The notes beneath the pieces were generated by a model that saw only the letters and a program-made list of their open reading frames with translations, was not told the DNA's origin and ran no database searches. The translations under genes and the position numbers were made by a program. A stretch of DNA of 64,000 bases, from assembly GCF_004209775.1 (NCBI RefSeq), contig NZ_CP035914.1:930001-994000 (forward strand), in the 5' to 3' direction. Below, piece by piece: positions 1 to 7,686 of the stretch; the first letter of the stretch is position 1, and every line of letters starts with the position of its first letter. Source of the DNA: Synechococcus sp. WH 8101 (GTDB lineage: Bacteria; Cyanobacteriota; Cyanobacteriia; PCC-6307; Cyanobiaceae).

Positions 1-1
1 C

Positions 2-358
2 AACCGCTTCCGCACCGGTCGCGATCATCCGCATCGCTTACGCGTGCATGTGCTCGTGGGGCTCAGTGCCTGTCTCCTGGTGCTCGCGGCCGGTGATGGG
101 CTGGATAGCCGTAGTCGGGCGATTCAGGGGGTGGCCACGGGGGTGGGGTTCCTCGGTGCCGGCGAGATTCTTCAGGAACCGCGCTCGCGCAAGCGCGGTG
201 AGCCGGCCCATGTGCGCGGCCTCACCAGCGCCGCGTCGATTTGGTTCACCGCGGCGTTGGGGGTGACCGTGGCCACGTCCACGCCATCGATTGTGCTCAT
301 CGCTCTGGTGCTGGCCCTGATCGTGCTCAGCTTTGGGGGTCAGAACAACACCCGGTAG
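2..358 (+). CDS. MgtC/SapB family membrane protein, 3' part only
   Basis: The gene runs off the left edge, so only the last 118 codons are visible and the true start is missing. The frame is open from base 2, so the first GTG at 44 is not the start. The visible part has the family features: a conserved HVLVGLSA segment at the start of a membrane helix, GVGFLGAGEIL, and RGLTSAASIWFTAALGV, followed by a last hydrophobic helix. MgtC/SapB proteins are inner-membrane proteins linked in other bacteria to Mg2+ limitation and membrane potential. The cyanobacterial role is not established. The end overlaps the convergent LCP gene by 19 bp. Confidence 0.8.
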   Translation, partial: NRFRTGRDHPHRLRVHVLVGLSACLLVLAAGDGLDSRSRAIQGVATGVGFLGAGEILQEPRSRKRGEPAHVRGLTSAASIWFTAALGVTVATSTPSIVLIALVLALIVLSFGGQNNTR

Positions 359-1260
359 CGCCAGCTGCTCGTTTCACTGGCATCGGCACCGCTGCTGTTG
401 CCCCCGGGCCATTCGGTGTCGAGATAGCTGATGCCATTGCGGTCGAACGGCGTGGCCTTGAGCCGCTCGGTTTCCAGATCGGTAGTGCCCATGGCGGTGA
501 TCAATCCACCGAGTTCCATCGGCCCTAGATCGGTTTTGAGATTGCGCCCTGCGGCCGTGATCAGGGCGGGTAGGCGCACCAGATTTTCCGGTCGTTTCAG
601 CGAACTGAACAAACTCTTGAGCACCAGTTGTTGGCGCGCGAGCCGGCCTAAATCGCCTTCGCCGTCGTGGCGCCAGCGCAGAAAACCCTCCAGATCTCGT
701 CCTTTGAGGGTCTGCGGTCCCGGTTGAAGATCAATCTCCAGCCCCTGCGAGCGGTCGAGGTAATACAACCGCTTGGGTACATCCACCCGCACGCCGCCCA
801 CCAGCTCACCCATGGTGCGGATGCCTTCCAGGTTCACCAGGATGTGGTGTTGGATCGGTCGCCCCATCAGCCGCGAGAGCTCCTGCTTCACCGCCTCCGC
901 GCCACCCCGGGCATAGAGGGCGTTGACCTTCATCGGGCCGAAATTGCGCGAATCGATGTAGCTGTCTCTAGGGATCTGGGTGATGCGGGTTTCGCCGTTC
1001 TCCACCCGGATGGTGAAGATCGCATCGGTGTTGCCGCCACCGGCATCCATGCCGAGCACCACCACTTCTCTGTTGCCGAAGCCCGACCAGGCGGCGAAGG
1101 GATTGCTGATTGGCAGCAAGGAGTCACCGGCTTCCGTTGCGGGTCCCGGTGCTAAGGAGCGTCGCAGGGGGATGGAAAGCAGCAACCCCGCACCCAGGCC
1201 GATGCTCACGGCGATGAGCAGGGAACGGGCGGCTGTTGGCCTTGGGTACGGCGCTTTCAT
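340..1260 (-). CDS. LytR-CpsA-Psr (LCP) family glycopolymer transferase
   Basis: A 306-residue protein with one N-terminal membrane helix (about residues 13-30) followed by an extracytoplasmic LCP domain. Visible LCP landmarks are VVVLGMDAGGGNTDAIFT (about 67-84), ITQIPRDSYI with the conserved Arg-Asp (about 93-102), the KVNALYARGG segment, and FLRWRHDGEGDLGRLARQ near 190-207 with the conserved arginines. LCP enzymes transfer undecaprenyl-linked glycopolymers to the cell wall or other acceptors. In cyanobacteria the attached polymer is not known. It is a single-gene unit, convergent with the MgtC gene. Confidence 0.85.
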   Translation of the reverse strand: MKAPYPRPTAARSLLIAVSIGLGAGLLLSIPLRRSLAPGPATEAGDSLLPISNPFAAWSGFGNREVVVLGMDAGGGNTDAIFTIRVENGETRITQIPRDSYIDSRNFGPMKVNALYARGGAEAVKQELSRLMGRPIQHHILVNLEGIRTMGELVGGVRVDVPKRLYYLDRSQGLEIDLQPGPQTLKGRDLEGFLRWRHDGEGDLGRLARQQLVLKSLFSSLKRPENLVRLPALITAAGRNLKTDLGPMELGGLITAMGTTDLETERLKATPFDRNGISYLDTEWPGGNSSGADASETSSWRYRVLF

Positions 1261-1334
1261 CGGCCAACTTTAGCCATGCCTTTTTCTTTTCTTAAGCTTG
1301 GTCTCCAGCGCTGCTGGCGTCGTGTTGCAGCGGT

Positions 1335-3485
1335 TCAATGCAGGGGCTCGCTGATCACCATGGTGGGGCAAGCGAGCTGGCGGATGAGGCCACTGGTGCG
1401 ATCGCTTGCCGGGATGGGCAAGCCGGCCACCCGGCGGCGCTGGGAGCGGAGAATCACCAGATCATGGTGGCGGCTGGAGCGTTCGATCATCTGGTCGATG
1501 CCTGGCCCTTGCACCAGATGGATGCGGATGCGCTCGTGCGATTCCCCTGGGGGATGCCAGCGCCGCAGTTCCCGTTCGATCCATTGGCGATCGTGGCGGC
1601 TGAAACGGGGATCAACGATGTGCAGCAGGGTGATCACCCCTGAGGCTCCGCCCCCGCCATGGTTCAGCAGGCGCTGCGCCAGTTCGAACTGCTCGCGCGC
1701 GCTGGCGGACAAGTCCTTGATCGGGACGAGGATCCGTTGCAGCTCTTCCGGATCCCGTCCGGCCAGATTCACCACCACCACAGGACAGTGGGCGCTGCGG
1801 CAGACCCCATCCACCAGATCACCGAACAGCCACTGGCGCAGTTTGTCGGGCTGTCCTGTCCCGATCAGCAGCAGATCGGCCCCCTGTTCCAGGGCGCTGC
1901 GACTCATGCCACCGGCGATGTCTTCATCCAGCCGCAGCAGGCAGTGCGTCGGCACCCCAAGGGTGGATCCGATGGCCGTGGCCTGTGCCAGTCGCTCTCT
2001 GGCGGTGGCGACGGCCCGGGTGAGACTGCCACGGGCTTCCTCCAGGCTTGGGCAGACCAGAGCCATCGGCAGCAGCTGGCCGGAGTGGTCTGATCCTCCA
2101 GTCAAGAGACGTGAGGCCATGCTCAGCAGGCCGTACTCCGTCGCGGGATTCGCCACTGGCACCACGATTTTCAGGGGACGTCGAACCACCGCTCTGGGTG
2201 GATCTGCGAGGTCATCACCGGATGTACTCGCAAGAAGCGATGGTTTGGAGGTGACGAGGAAGGATTTGGTGTCGTCATCAGGTTCGACAAGTTGTGTGAC
2301 GGAGCGAGCCGTGAGCGCTGGCCCAAGGGACGCTGTCACCACCATCATTGCGAGGACTCCGTTGAGCACAGAGGCACTCAAGAGGCCCGCTTCATACCCC
2401 ACAAAGGCCGCAGCCAGAGTCGCGGCAACCTGAGGCATGGCCAAAGACCACATCATCACCACTTGATTGCCGTTGTAGCCAAAGAGTTTGCCGGCGATAA
2501 AGCTGACAATCCCTTTGCATGCAATCACTCCAAACACCATTAAGGCGGTGAGTTCAAACTCGCTGATGCTGTTGCGAAGACTGTTGAGATCGATCAGTAA
2601 TCCAAGATGAATAAAAAAGATTGGGATAAAAAGAGCTCCCCCAACAAAGATGATTTGTTGCTTTGCCTTGCCTTCAGGTAGAACAGAGTTGATGGCCAGG
2701 CCGGCTAGAAAAGCGCCCACGATTTTTTCGACGCCAGCCAGTTCGGCTCCGAGTGAAGCGATAAAGAGGGTTAGTAGAACGGCGAGGAAAATCCGGTTTT
2801 CATCGTTGATGCTGCTTTTGAAAATCTTTTCTCCGATCGTGCGGATGCTGACAACAACAAGGACTGCGAACAAGCAGACGCTGGCAATCAGGCTGATGAC
2901 GCTGGGAACTGAAAACGATCCCTTGCCGAGCCCCATGGCAATTGCGAGGACCAGCAGTGAGGCGATGTCGGTGAGAATTGTGCTGCCAACGCTCACAACG
3001 ACCGATTCATCGCGTTGGGCTCCGTAGCTGCGGACAATCGGGTAGCCAAGAGGGGTGTGGGTGGCAATCAATGTGCCCACAAGAATGGATGGAACAAGGG
3101 GGAAGCCGAACAGGATTCCGATGCCTGTTCCTGTTGCCATGCCAAACAGAAAGTGGAGAATTCCGAGTGTTAAGGAACGGGTCTTGACGCGGCTGAATTC
3201 GTCAAGATCGATCTCTAGCCCTACGATGAAGAGGAGATAAATGGCGCCAATATCCGAGAAAAGATTGACGGTTTCTCCGCCGGGTTGTAGCCAGTTGAGG
3301 AGGTTGGGGCCAACGAGGATTCCTGCGATCAGCAGACCCACCAGGTCGGGTAAACCTGTTTTTCTGACGATGGGTGGCACCAGCATCGAGATCCCCACCA
3401 GCAGAGCGAAAACCCCCAGCGGGTGGTGAAAAAGCTGAGAGATCGATGCGGTTGATGGCGCGGCCGCAGCCAGCGAGGCATTCAT
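1335..3485 (-). CDS. Kef-type cation:proton antiporter with C-terminal UspA-like domains
   Basis: A 716-residue protein. Residues about 20-400 form a CPA2-type antiporter core with many membrane helices. They include GLPDLVGLLIAGILVGPNLL near the start and AGVEKIVGAFLAGLAINSVL in the middle. The soluble part (about 430-716) looks like two universal-stress-protein units; one has a nucleotide-loop-like GADLLLIGTGQPDKLRQWLFG. It probably exchanges Na+ or K+ for protons across the membrane, with the UspA part as a regulatory module. Its ATG overlaps the stop of the upstream ABC transporter (ATGA), so translation is likely coupled. The membrane part is visibly less GC-rich than its neighbours. Confidence 0.87.
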   Translation of the reverse strand: MNASLAAAAPSTASISQLFHHPLGVFALLVGISMLVPPIVRKTGLPDLVGLLIAGILVGPNLLNWLQPGGETVNLFSDIGAIYLLFIVGLEIDLDEFSRVKTRSLTLGILHFLFGMATGTGIGILFGFPLVPSILVGTLIATHTPLGYPIVRSYGAQRDESVVVSVGSTILTDIASLLVLAIAMGLGKGSFSVPSVISLIASVCLFAVLVVVSIRTIGEKIFKSSINDENRIFLAVLLTLFIASLGAELAGVEKIVGAFLAGLAINSVLPEGKAKQQIIFVGGALFIPIFFIHLGLLIDLNSLRNSISEFELTALMVFGVIACKGIVSFIAGKLFGYNGNQVVMMWSLAMPQVAATLAAAFVGYEAGLLSASVLNGVLAMMVVTASLGPALTARSVTQLVEPDDDTKSFLVTSKPSLLASTSGDDLADPPRAVVRRPLKIVVPVANPATEYGLLSMASRLLTGGSDHSGQLLPMALVCPSLEEARGSLTRAVATARERLAQATAIGSTLGVPTHCLLRLDEDIAGGMSRSALEQGADLLLIGTGQPDKLRQWLFGDLVDGVCRSAHCPVVVVNLAGRDPEELQRILVPIKDLSASAREQFELAQRLLNHGGGGASGVITLLHIVDPRFSRHDRQWIERELRRWHPPGESHERIRIHLVQGPGIDQMIERSSRHHDLVILRSQRRRVAGLPIPASDRTSGLIRQLACPTMVISEPLH

Positions 3486-5275
3486 CAGAGGGCGAGGGCT
3501 TCGTCAGGACGCAGGCCTGCCTGCACTCGCCAGAGATCGGCGTAGGCGCCACCGCAGGCGATCAGGGCGTCGTGCGTGCCTTTCTGGGCAATGCGTCCGT
3601 GATCCATCACCACAATCCGGTCCGCGTGCCGCACGGTGCTGAGGCGGTGAGCAATCACCAGTGTGGTGCGGTTGGCCGTGATCTGCAGCAGCGAGCGTTG
3701 AATCGCCGCTTCTGTTTCGTTGTCCACCGCTGCAGTGGCTTCATCGAGCACCAGGATCGGCGCATCTTTGAGGATCGCCCGCGCCAGGGCGATGCGCTGG
3801 CGTTGTCCGCCTGAGAGCCGCTGGCCACGTTCGCCCACCACGGTGTCGTATCCCTCGGGCAGGGCGGCAATGAAGGCATGGGCCTCGGCCAGTTCGGCAG
3901 CGTGACGCACGGCTGCGGCACTGGCCTGCTCCTGGCCGTAGCGGATGTTGTCGGCGACGCTGCCATGAAACAGATACACGTCCTGGCTCACCAGGGCGAT
4001 GCAGCGCCGCAGATCGGTGAGATTGAGCTGGTCGATCGCCAGGCCATCCAGGCAGATTCGCCCGGCCTGGAGGGGATAGAGGCGCAGCAGCAGTTTCACC
4101 AGGGTGCTCTTGCCCGATCCGGTGGCGCCGACAATGCCCACAGTTTCACCGGCGTTGATCCGAAGGCTGAAGTTCTGCAGCAGCGGTGCCCGCTCGCGGT
4201 AGTGGAAGTCGACCTGGTCGTAGCTGATGGCGCCTCGGAGCGTGTCCGGGTGGAGCCGCCGTTGGCCTCCGGTGATTCGGATCGGCGTGTCGATCAGATC
4301 CAGCACCCGCCGGGTTGAAGCCATCGAGCGCTGATAATCGTCGAGGGTGCGGCCCAGGGTGGTGAGGGGCCAGAGCAATCGCTGAGTGATGAACACCAGG
4401 AAGCTGTAGGTGCCCACGGCGATCGACCCTTGCCAGGCCTGCAATCCGCCGATGAGCAGGATCGCCAGGAAGGCGAACAGGATGGCGAAGCGAATCAGGG
4501 GGATGAAGGCGGCGGAGAGACGGATCGCCCGGCTGTTGCTTTGCCTGTAGGCGTCACTGGCCTGGCGGAGTTGCTCCAGTTCCCAGGCTTCGCTGGTGAA
4601 GCTCTTGATCGTGAGCATGCCGCCCAGATTGTTGGCGAGCCTGGCGGCCATCGCACCGGCCCGATCGCGCACGTCGCGGTAGCGGGGAGCGAGGCGCTTC
4701 TGGAAATGGAGTGACCCCCAGAGGATCACCGGGATGGGCAGATAGGCAAACAGGGCGACGCCGGGTGCCATCACAGCCATCGCTCCGCCCACCAGCACCA
4801 CCGTGGTGATCAGCTGCAGGATCTCGTTGGCGCCGTGATCGAGGAACCGCTCCAGCTGGTTGATGTCATCGCCGAGCACGGTGAGCAAGCGGCCGCTGCT
4901 GTCGTTTTCGAAGAAGGCCATCTCCAGGTTCTGAAGATGGTCGTAGGCCTGGAGGCGCAGGCTGTGTTGGGTGGTCTGGGCCAGGTTGCGCCAGAGCACG
5001 CCATAGAGATATTCGAACAGCGATTCCGCACTCCACACCAGGAAGGAGAGGCCAGCCAGCACGCCGAGCTGACTGGGGACGGTCACGGCGCCCAGTCTGG
5101 CCAGCCAGGAGGTCTGCTGTTGCACCACCACATCCACAGCGAGACCGATCAGCACCGGTGGCGCCAGATCGAAGAACTTGTTCAACAGGGAGCAGGCGCT
5201 GGCGGCCAGCACCAGGCGGCGATGGGGGGCCAGGTGGGCGAGCAGCCGCTGCAGGGTGGAGGGGGGATGTGCCAT
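3485..5275 (-). CDS. ABC exporter, fused membrane and ATPase domains
   Basis: A 596-residue half-transporter of the MsbA/multidrug type. The N-terminal half has the membrane domain (about 20-310). The C-terminal half has the ATPase: Walker A GATGSGKSTLVKLLLRLYP, Q-loop SQDVYLFHGS, signature RLSGGQRQRIALARAI, Walker B ILVLDEATAAVD and switch His IAHRLSTV. It would act as a homodimer and the substrate is unknown. I chose the ATG at 5275, which begins MAHPPSTLQR; the same frame stays open to 6223 only because it runs antisense through the lyase gene. It precedes the antiporter with a 1-bp overlap. Confidence 0.9.
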   Translation of the reverse strand: MAHPPSTLQRLLAHLAPHRRLVLAASACSLLNKFFDLAPPVLIGLAVDVVVQQQTSWLARLGAVTVPSQLGVLAGLSFLVWSAESLFEYLYGVLWRNLAQTTQHSLRLQAYDHLQNLEMAFFENDSSGRLLTVLGDDINQLERFLDHGANEILQLITTVVLVGGAMAVMAPGVALFAYLPIPVILWGSLHFQKRLAPRYRDVRDRAGAMAARLANNLGGMLTIKSFTSEAWELEQLRQASDAYRQSNSRAIRLSAAFIPLIRFAILFAFLAILLIGGLQAWQGSIAVGTYSFLVFITQRLLWPLTTLGRTLDDYQRSMASTRRVLDLIDTPIRITGGQRRLHPDTLRGAISYDQVDFHYRERAPLLQNFSLRINAGETVGIVGATGSGKSTLVKLLLRLYPLQAGRICLDGLAIDQLNLTDLRRCIALVSQDVYLFHGSVADNIRYGQEQASAAAVRHAAELAEAHAFIAALPEGYDTVVGERGQRLSGGQRQRIALARAILKDAPILVLDEATAAVDNETEAAIQRSLLQITANRTTLVIAHRLSTVRHADRIVVMDHGRIAQKGTHDALIACGGAYADLWRVQAGLRPDEALAL

Positions 5276-5341
5276 CGCTGCATTCAAGGCCAGGCGCCGG
5301 TGGAGCTGTGCAACGCTCAAGCGATTGAGCGAGTGGCCCCG

Positions 5342-6241
5342 ATGCATGCGTTCATCAGTCCTGCCGATCAACTGCGGGCGATCTTGGCGGGGGAGTCGTG
5401 CCAGGTGATGCCCTGCTGCTTCGATGCCCTCTCGGCGCGGTTGGTGGAGCGGGCCGGCTTTCCGCTCACCTTCATGAGCGGCTTCTCGGTGGCCGCGGCG
5501 CGGGCCGCGTTGCCCGATACGGGCTTGCTCACCGTGACGGAGATGCTCGATCAGGGGCGCTCGATCTGCAGTGCGGTGCGCATCCCGGTGATCGGCGATG
5601 GCGACACGGGCCATGGCAACGCGGCCAACGTGCAGCGCACCATGCACCAGTTCGCCCGGGCCGGGTTCGCGGGGATCATGTTGGAAGACCAGCTGGCCCC
5701 GAAGCGCTGCGGCCACACGGGGGTGAAGGAGGTGGTGAGCCGCGAGGAGGCGCTGGGCCGGATTCGCGCCGCGGCGGCGGCCCGCGCCGAAGGCGCCGAT
5801 CTGGTGATCGTGGCGCGCACCGATGCCCGCTCGGCCCTGGCGGCCAGCCATGGCGATGAGGCTGCGTTGGAGGAGGCCCTGTGGCGCTTGAAGGCCTTCG
5901 CTGAGCTGGGCGCCGACGTGTTGTTCCTGGAGGCGCCCCGTTCGGAGGCGGAGCTGCGCCGCTTCTGCGCCGAGGTGCCCGGCTGGCGCATGGCCAACAT
6001 GTTGGAGGGAGGCTTCACGCCGCTTTTGCCGCCCGCACAGTTGGCGGCGATGGGCTTCCGGCTGGCGGCCTATCCGCTCACCCTGCTCTCCTGCGCCGCC
6101 GCCGCGATGCAAGCCGCCCTGGCGGATCTGGCGGCCGGGCGTCCACCGGAGCGGATGCTGGAGTTTGCGGAGCTGCGTGAGCTGGTGGGGTTCGATCAAT
6201 ACGACGCCATGCTGCAAGCCCACGCCCGTAGCTCACTGTGA
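5342..6241 (+). CDS. Isocitrate lyase/PEP mutase family enzyme
   Basis: A 299-residue TIM-barrel enzyme. Visible motifs are FMSGFSVAAARAALPDTG, the acidic metal-binding stretch IPVIGDGDTGHGNAANVQRT, and MLEDQLAPKRCGHTGVKEV with the K[KR]CGH active-site motif. VIVARTDARSAL is also conserved in the family. The family includes 2-methylisocitrate lyase, oxaloacetate decarboxylase and phosphonate-processing enzymes. The sequence shows the C-C or P-C lyase fold but I cannot choose the substrate. The start at 5342 (MHAFISPADQ) fits the usual length. It is divergent from the ABC exporter with 66 bp between, which must hold both promoters. Confidence 0.85.
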   Translation: MHAFISPADQLRAILAGESCQVMPCCFDALSARLVERAGFPLTFMSGFSVAAARAALPDTGLLTVTEMLDQGRSICSAVRIPVIGDGDTGHGNAANVQRTMHQFARAGFAGIMLEDQLAPKRCGHTGVKEVVSREEALGRIRAAAAARAEGADLVIVARTDARSALAASHGDEAALEEALWRLKAFAELGADVLFLEAPRSEAELRRFCAEVPGWRMANMLEGGFTPLLPPAQLAAMGFRLAAYPLTLLSCAAAAMQAALADLAAGRPPERMLEFAELRELVGFDQYDAMLQAHARSSL

Positions 6242-6313
6242 AGCTGTTGCTGATGAACAGTGCAGGGGTTGCCCCCGGCGTTAGACCAGTGGTGTCACCA
6301 CCAGGAGGTGTTC

Positions 6314-6514
6314 ATGACACGGACCCGAGACTTCCATCGCTTCCACCGTTGGACCGCCAAGTTGCGTCGTCGCAGCCTGCGCCAGGCTCTGCCGGAGCCC
6401 CGCGAAGGCGAACTGCAACCCACCCATCCCGTGGCCGAGGTGCGTTGCCGCGAGTGGCAGCGGGATCAGCTGCATGATCTGATCGAGCTCGACGAGGCTG
6501 AGGCGATCGCCTGA
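6314..6514 (+). CDS. Small basic hypothetical protein
   Basis: A 66-residue protein starting MTRTRDFHRFHRW. The N-terminal half is rich in Arg and Lys; the C-terminal half is acidic (ELDEAEAIA). An AGGAGG Shine-Dalgarno a few bases before ATG 6314 decides the start over an upstream in-frame ATG. I do not recognise a domain. A strong bidirectional hairpin terminator follows about 20 bp after the stop. Confidence 0.6.
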   Translation: MTRTRDFHRFHRWTAKLRRRSLRQALPEPREGELQPTHPVAEVRCREWQRDQLHDLIELDEAEAIA

Positions 6515-6530
6515 CCTCTTGAAGTCGCAA

Positions 6531-6574
6531 AAAAGCCCTGGGCCGGCCAGTTGACCGAAACCCAGGGCTTTCTG
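6531..6574. terminator. Bidirectional intrinsic terminator
   Basis: Perfect 11-bp stem AAAGCCCTGGG (6532-6542) with CCCAGGGCTTT (6561-6571). It is flanked by an A-run on the left and T-rich sequence on the right, so it can stop transcription from both sides. It sits between two convergent genes. Confidence 0.85.
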
Positions 6575-6606
6575 TTGAGCGGACGCGATTGCTCAGAGGG
6601 GCTGGA

Positions 6607-6939
6607 TCACCAGCGGTTGCCACCGCCATAACCACCACCGCCGCCGCCGCCACGGTTGCCGCCACCGCCGTAGCCGCCACCACCACCACCGGTGCGCTCG
6701 CGCGGGGTCGCTTTATTGACGCGGATCATGCGGCCCATCCACTCCACGTTCTGGAGATCGTCGATCGCTTTCTGCTCGTCGCTGTCGTTGTTCATTTCCA
6801 CGAAAGCGAAGCCACGCTTGCGGCCGGTTTCGCGATCCAGGGGCAGGCTGGCGCTCTTGACGTCGCCGTACTGGCTGAAGAGGTCGAGCAGATCCTCCTG
6901 CTCCGCTTGGAAGGAGAGATTGCCGATGTAGATGGTCAT
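6607..6939 (-). CDS. RRM-type RNA-binding protein with Gly-rich tail
   Basis: A 110-residue protein with a single RNA-recognition motif (residues about 1-80). RNP2 is IYIGNLSF and RNP1 is KRGFAFVEM. The remaining 30 residues are a Gly/Arg/Tyr tail with GGGGYGG repeats. Cyanobacterial Rbp proteins of this shape are known for cold-shock induction and mRNA binding. About 270 bp upstream (6940-7206) have no gene and probably hold its promoter and 5' leader; a long leader would suit the family, but I see no defined structure. Confidence 0.93.
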   Translation of the reverse strand: MTIYIGNLSFQAEQEDLLDLFSQYGDVKSASLPLDRETGRKRGFAFVEMNNDSDEQKAIDDLQNVEWMGRMIRVNKATPRERTGGGGGGYGGGGNRGGGGGGGYGGGNRW

Positions 6940-7206
6940 TCCTGTTTGGACCGATGGAGAAATGTGATCAGTGAAGCCGTGGTCCGAAAAGGAAAGTCCT
7001 TGATGCTGAAGCCGTGTGAAGCTGAAGCCTGGGGGAGCGAGCCGATCAGAGCCGAACGCTGAAGCTGATGCGGTTCCAAACTACAGGGGCATGTGCTCAG
7101 TGAGTTTCTATCGCGCGCTGTTCACAGGATTGTGAAGGGAAGTGGAAGAAGCCGGGGCTGGCCGCGCTCATGCATCATTGTCAGAAGATCCTGACAGGAG
7201 GGAGCG

Positions 7207-7395
7207 ATGGGGCTGGCTTCGATCCGGGCGCTTCAGTGGACGGCGGAGGGTGAACTCAGCCCCTCCGATCGCTTGGACCTGCTGCAGTCGCTGGTGCATT
7301 GCAGCGTGCCAGAAGTGCAATACGAACTGGTGCGCGCTGTGGAACTGCTCAGCGTCACCCAGCTGGATGTGTCCAGTCAGGTCACGGTGTCCTGA
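7207..7395 (+). CDS. Small hypothetical protein
   Basis: A 62-residue soluble protein starting MGLASIRALQW. The start is supported by AGGAGGG ending a few bases before ATG. It has a helical, HEAT-like flavour (LLQSLVHCSVPEVQYELVRAVELL) but is too short to assign. The next gene is convergent, 9 bp after its stop. Confidence 0.55.
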   Translation: MGLASIRALQWTAEGELSPSDRLDLLQSLVHCSVPEVQYELVRAVELLSVTQLDVSSQVTVS

Positions 7396-7404
7396 CTGGC
7401 GCTT

Positions 7405-7683
7405 TCAAATTTTGTAGCGAGCGGCTGCCTTCTGCTTGCAGCTCTCCTGGGCGGACTGAATCGAGGCGCCGCTGTTCACCTCAGCCAGAAAGCAGTTGCA
7501 GGTGTAAGTGCCCATTCCTGCCGGTGGCGTTTTGCCGGCATGGCTCATGGCGGCATTGAAGCCAGCGAGGCAGAGGCGTTGGATCATGCCGTCGTCTCCG
7601 GCGGCCCAGCCACTGGCCGGAACGGCCGCAGAGAGGCCCAGGCCGGCCGTGGTGGCAAGCAACAGTGTTGAGAGGGTGCGCAT
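7405..7683 (-). CDS. Secreted small cysteine-containing protein
   Basis: A 92-residue protein with a clear signal peptide (MRTLSTLLLATTAGLGL, cleavage near AWA-AG at residues about 26-28). The mature part has four Cys, at RLCLAG, YTCNCF and ESCKQ, which could make two disulfides in the periplasm. No function is recognised. It lies 3 bp downstream of the DEAD-box helicase gene on the same strand. Confidence 0.65.
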   Translation of the reverse strand: MRTLSTLLLATTAGLGLSAAVPASGWAAGDDGMIQRLCLAGFNAAMSHAGKTPPAGMGTYTCNCFLAEVNSGASIQSAQESCKQKAAARYKI

Positions 7684-7686
7684 GAT

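Noticed and set aside
5276-6223. Minus-strand extension of the ABC exporter frame to 912 residues
   Set aside because: The added part runs antisense to the lyase gene and is rich in His, Arg and Gln, as shadow frames are. The exporter starts naturally at 5275.
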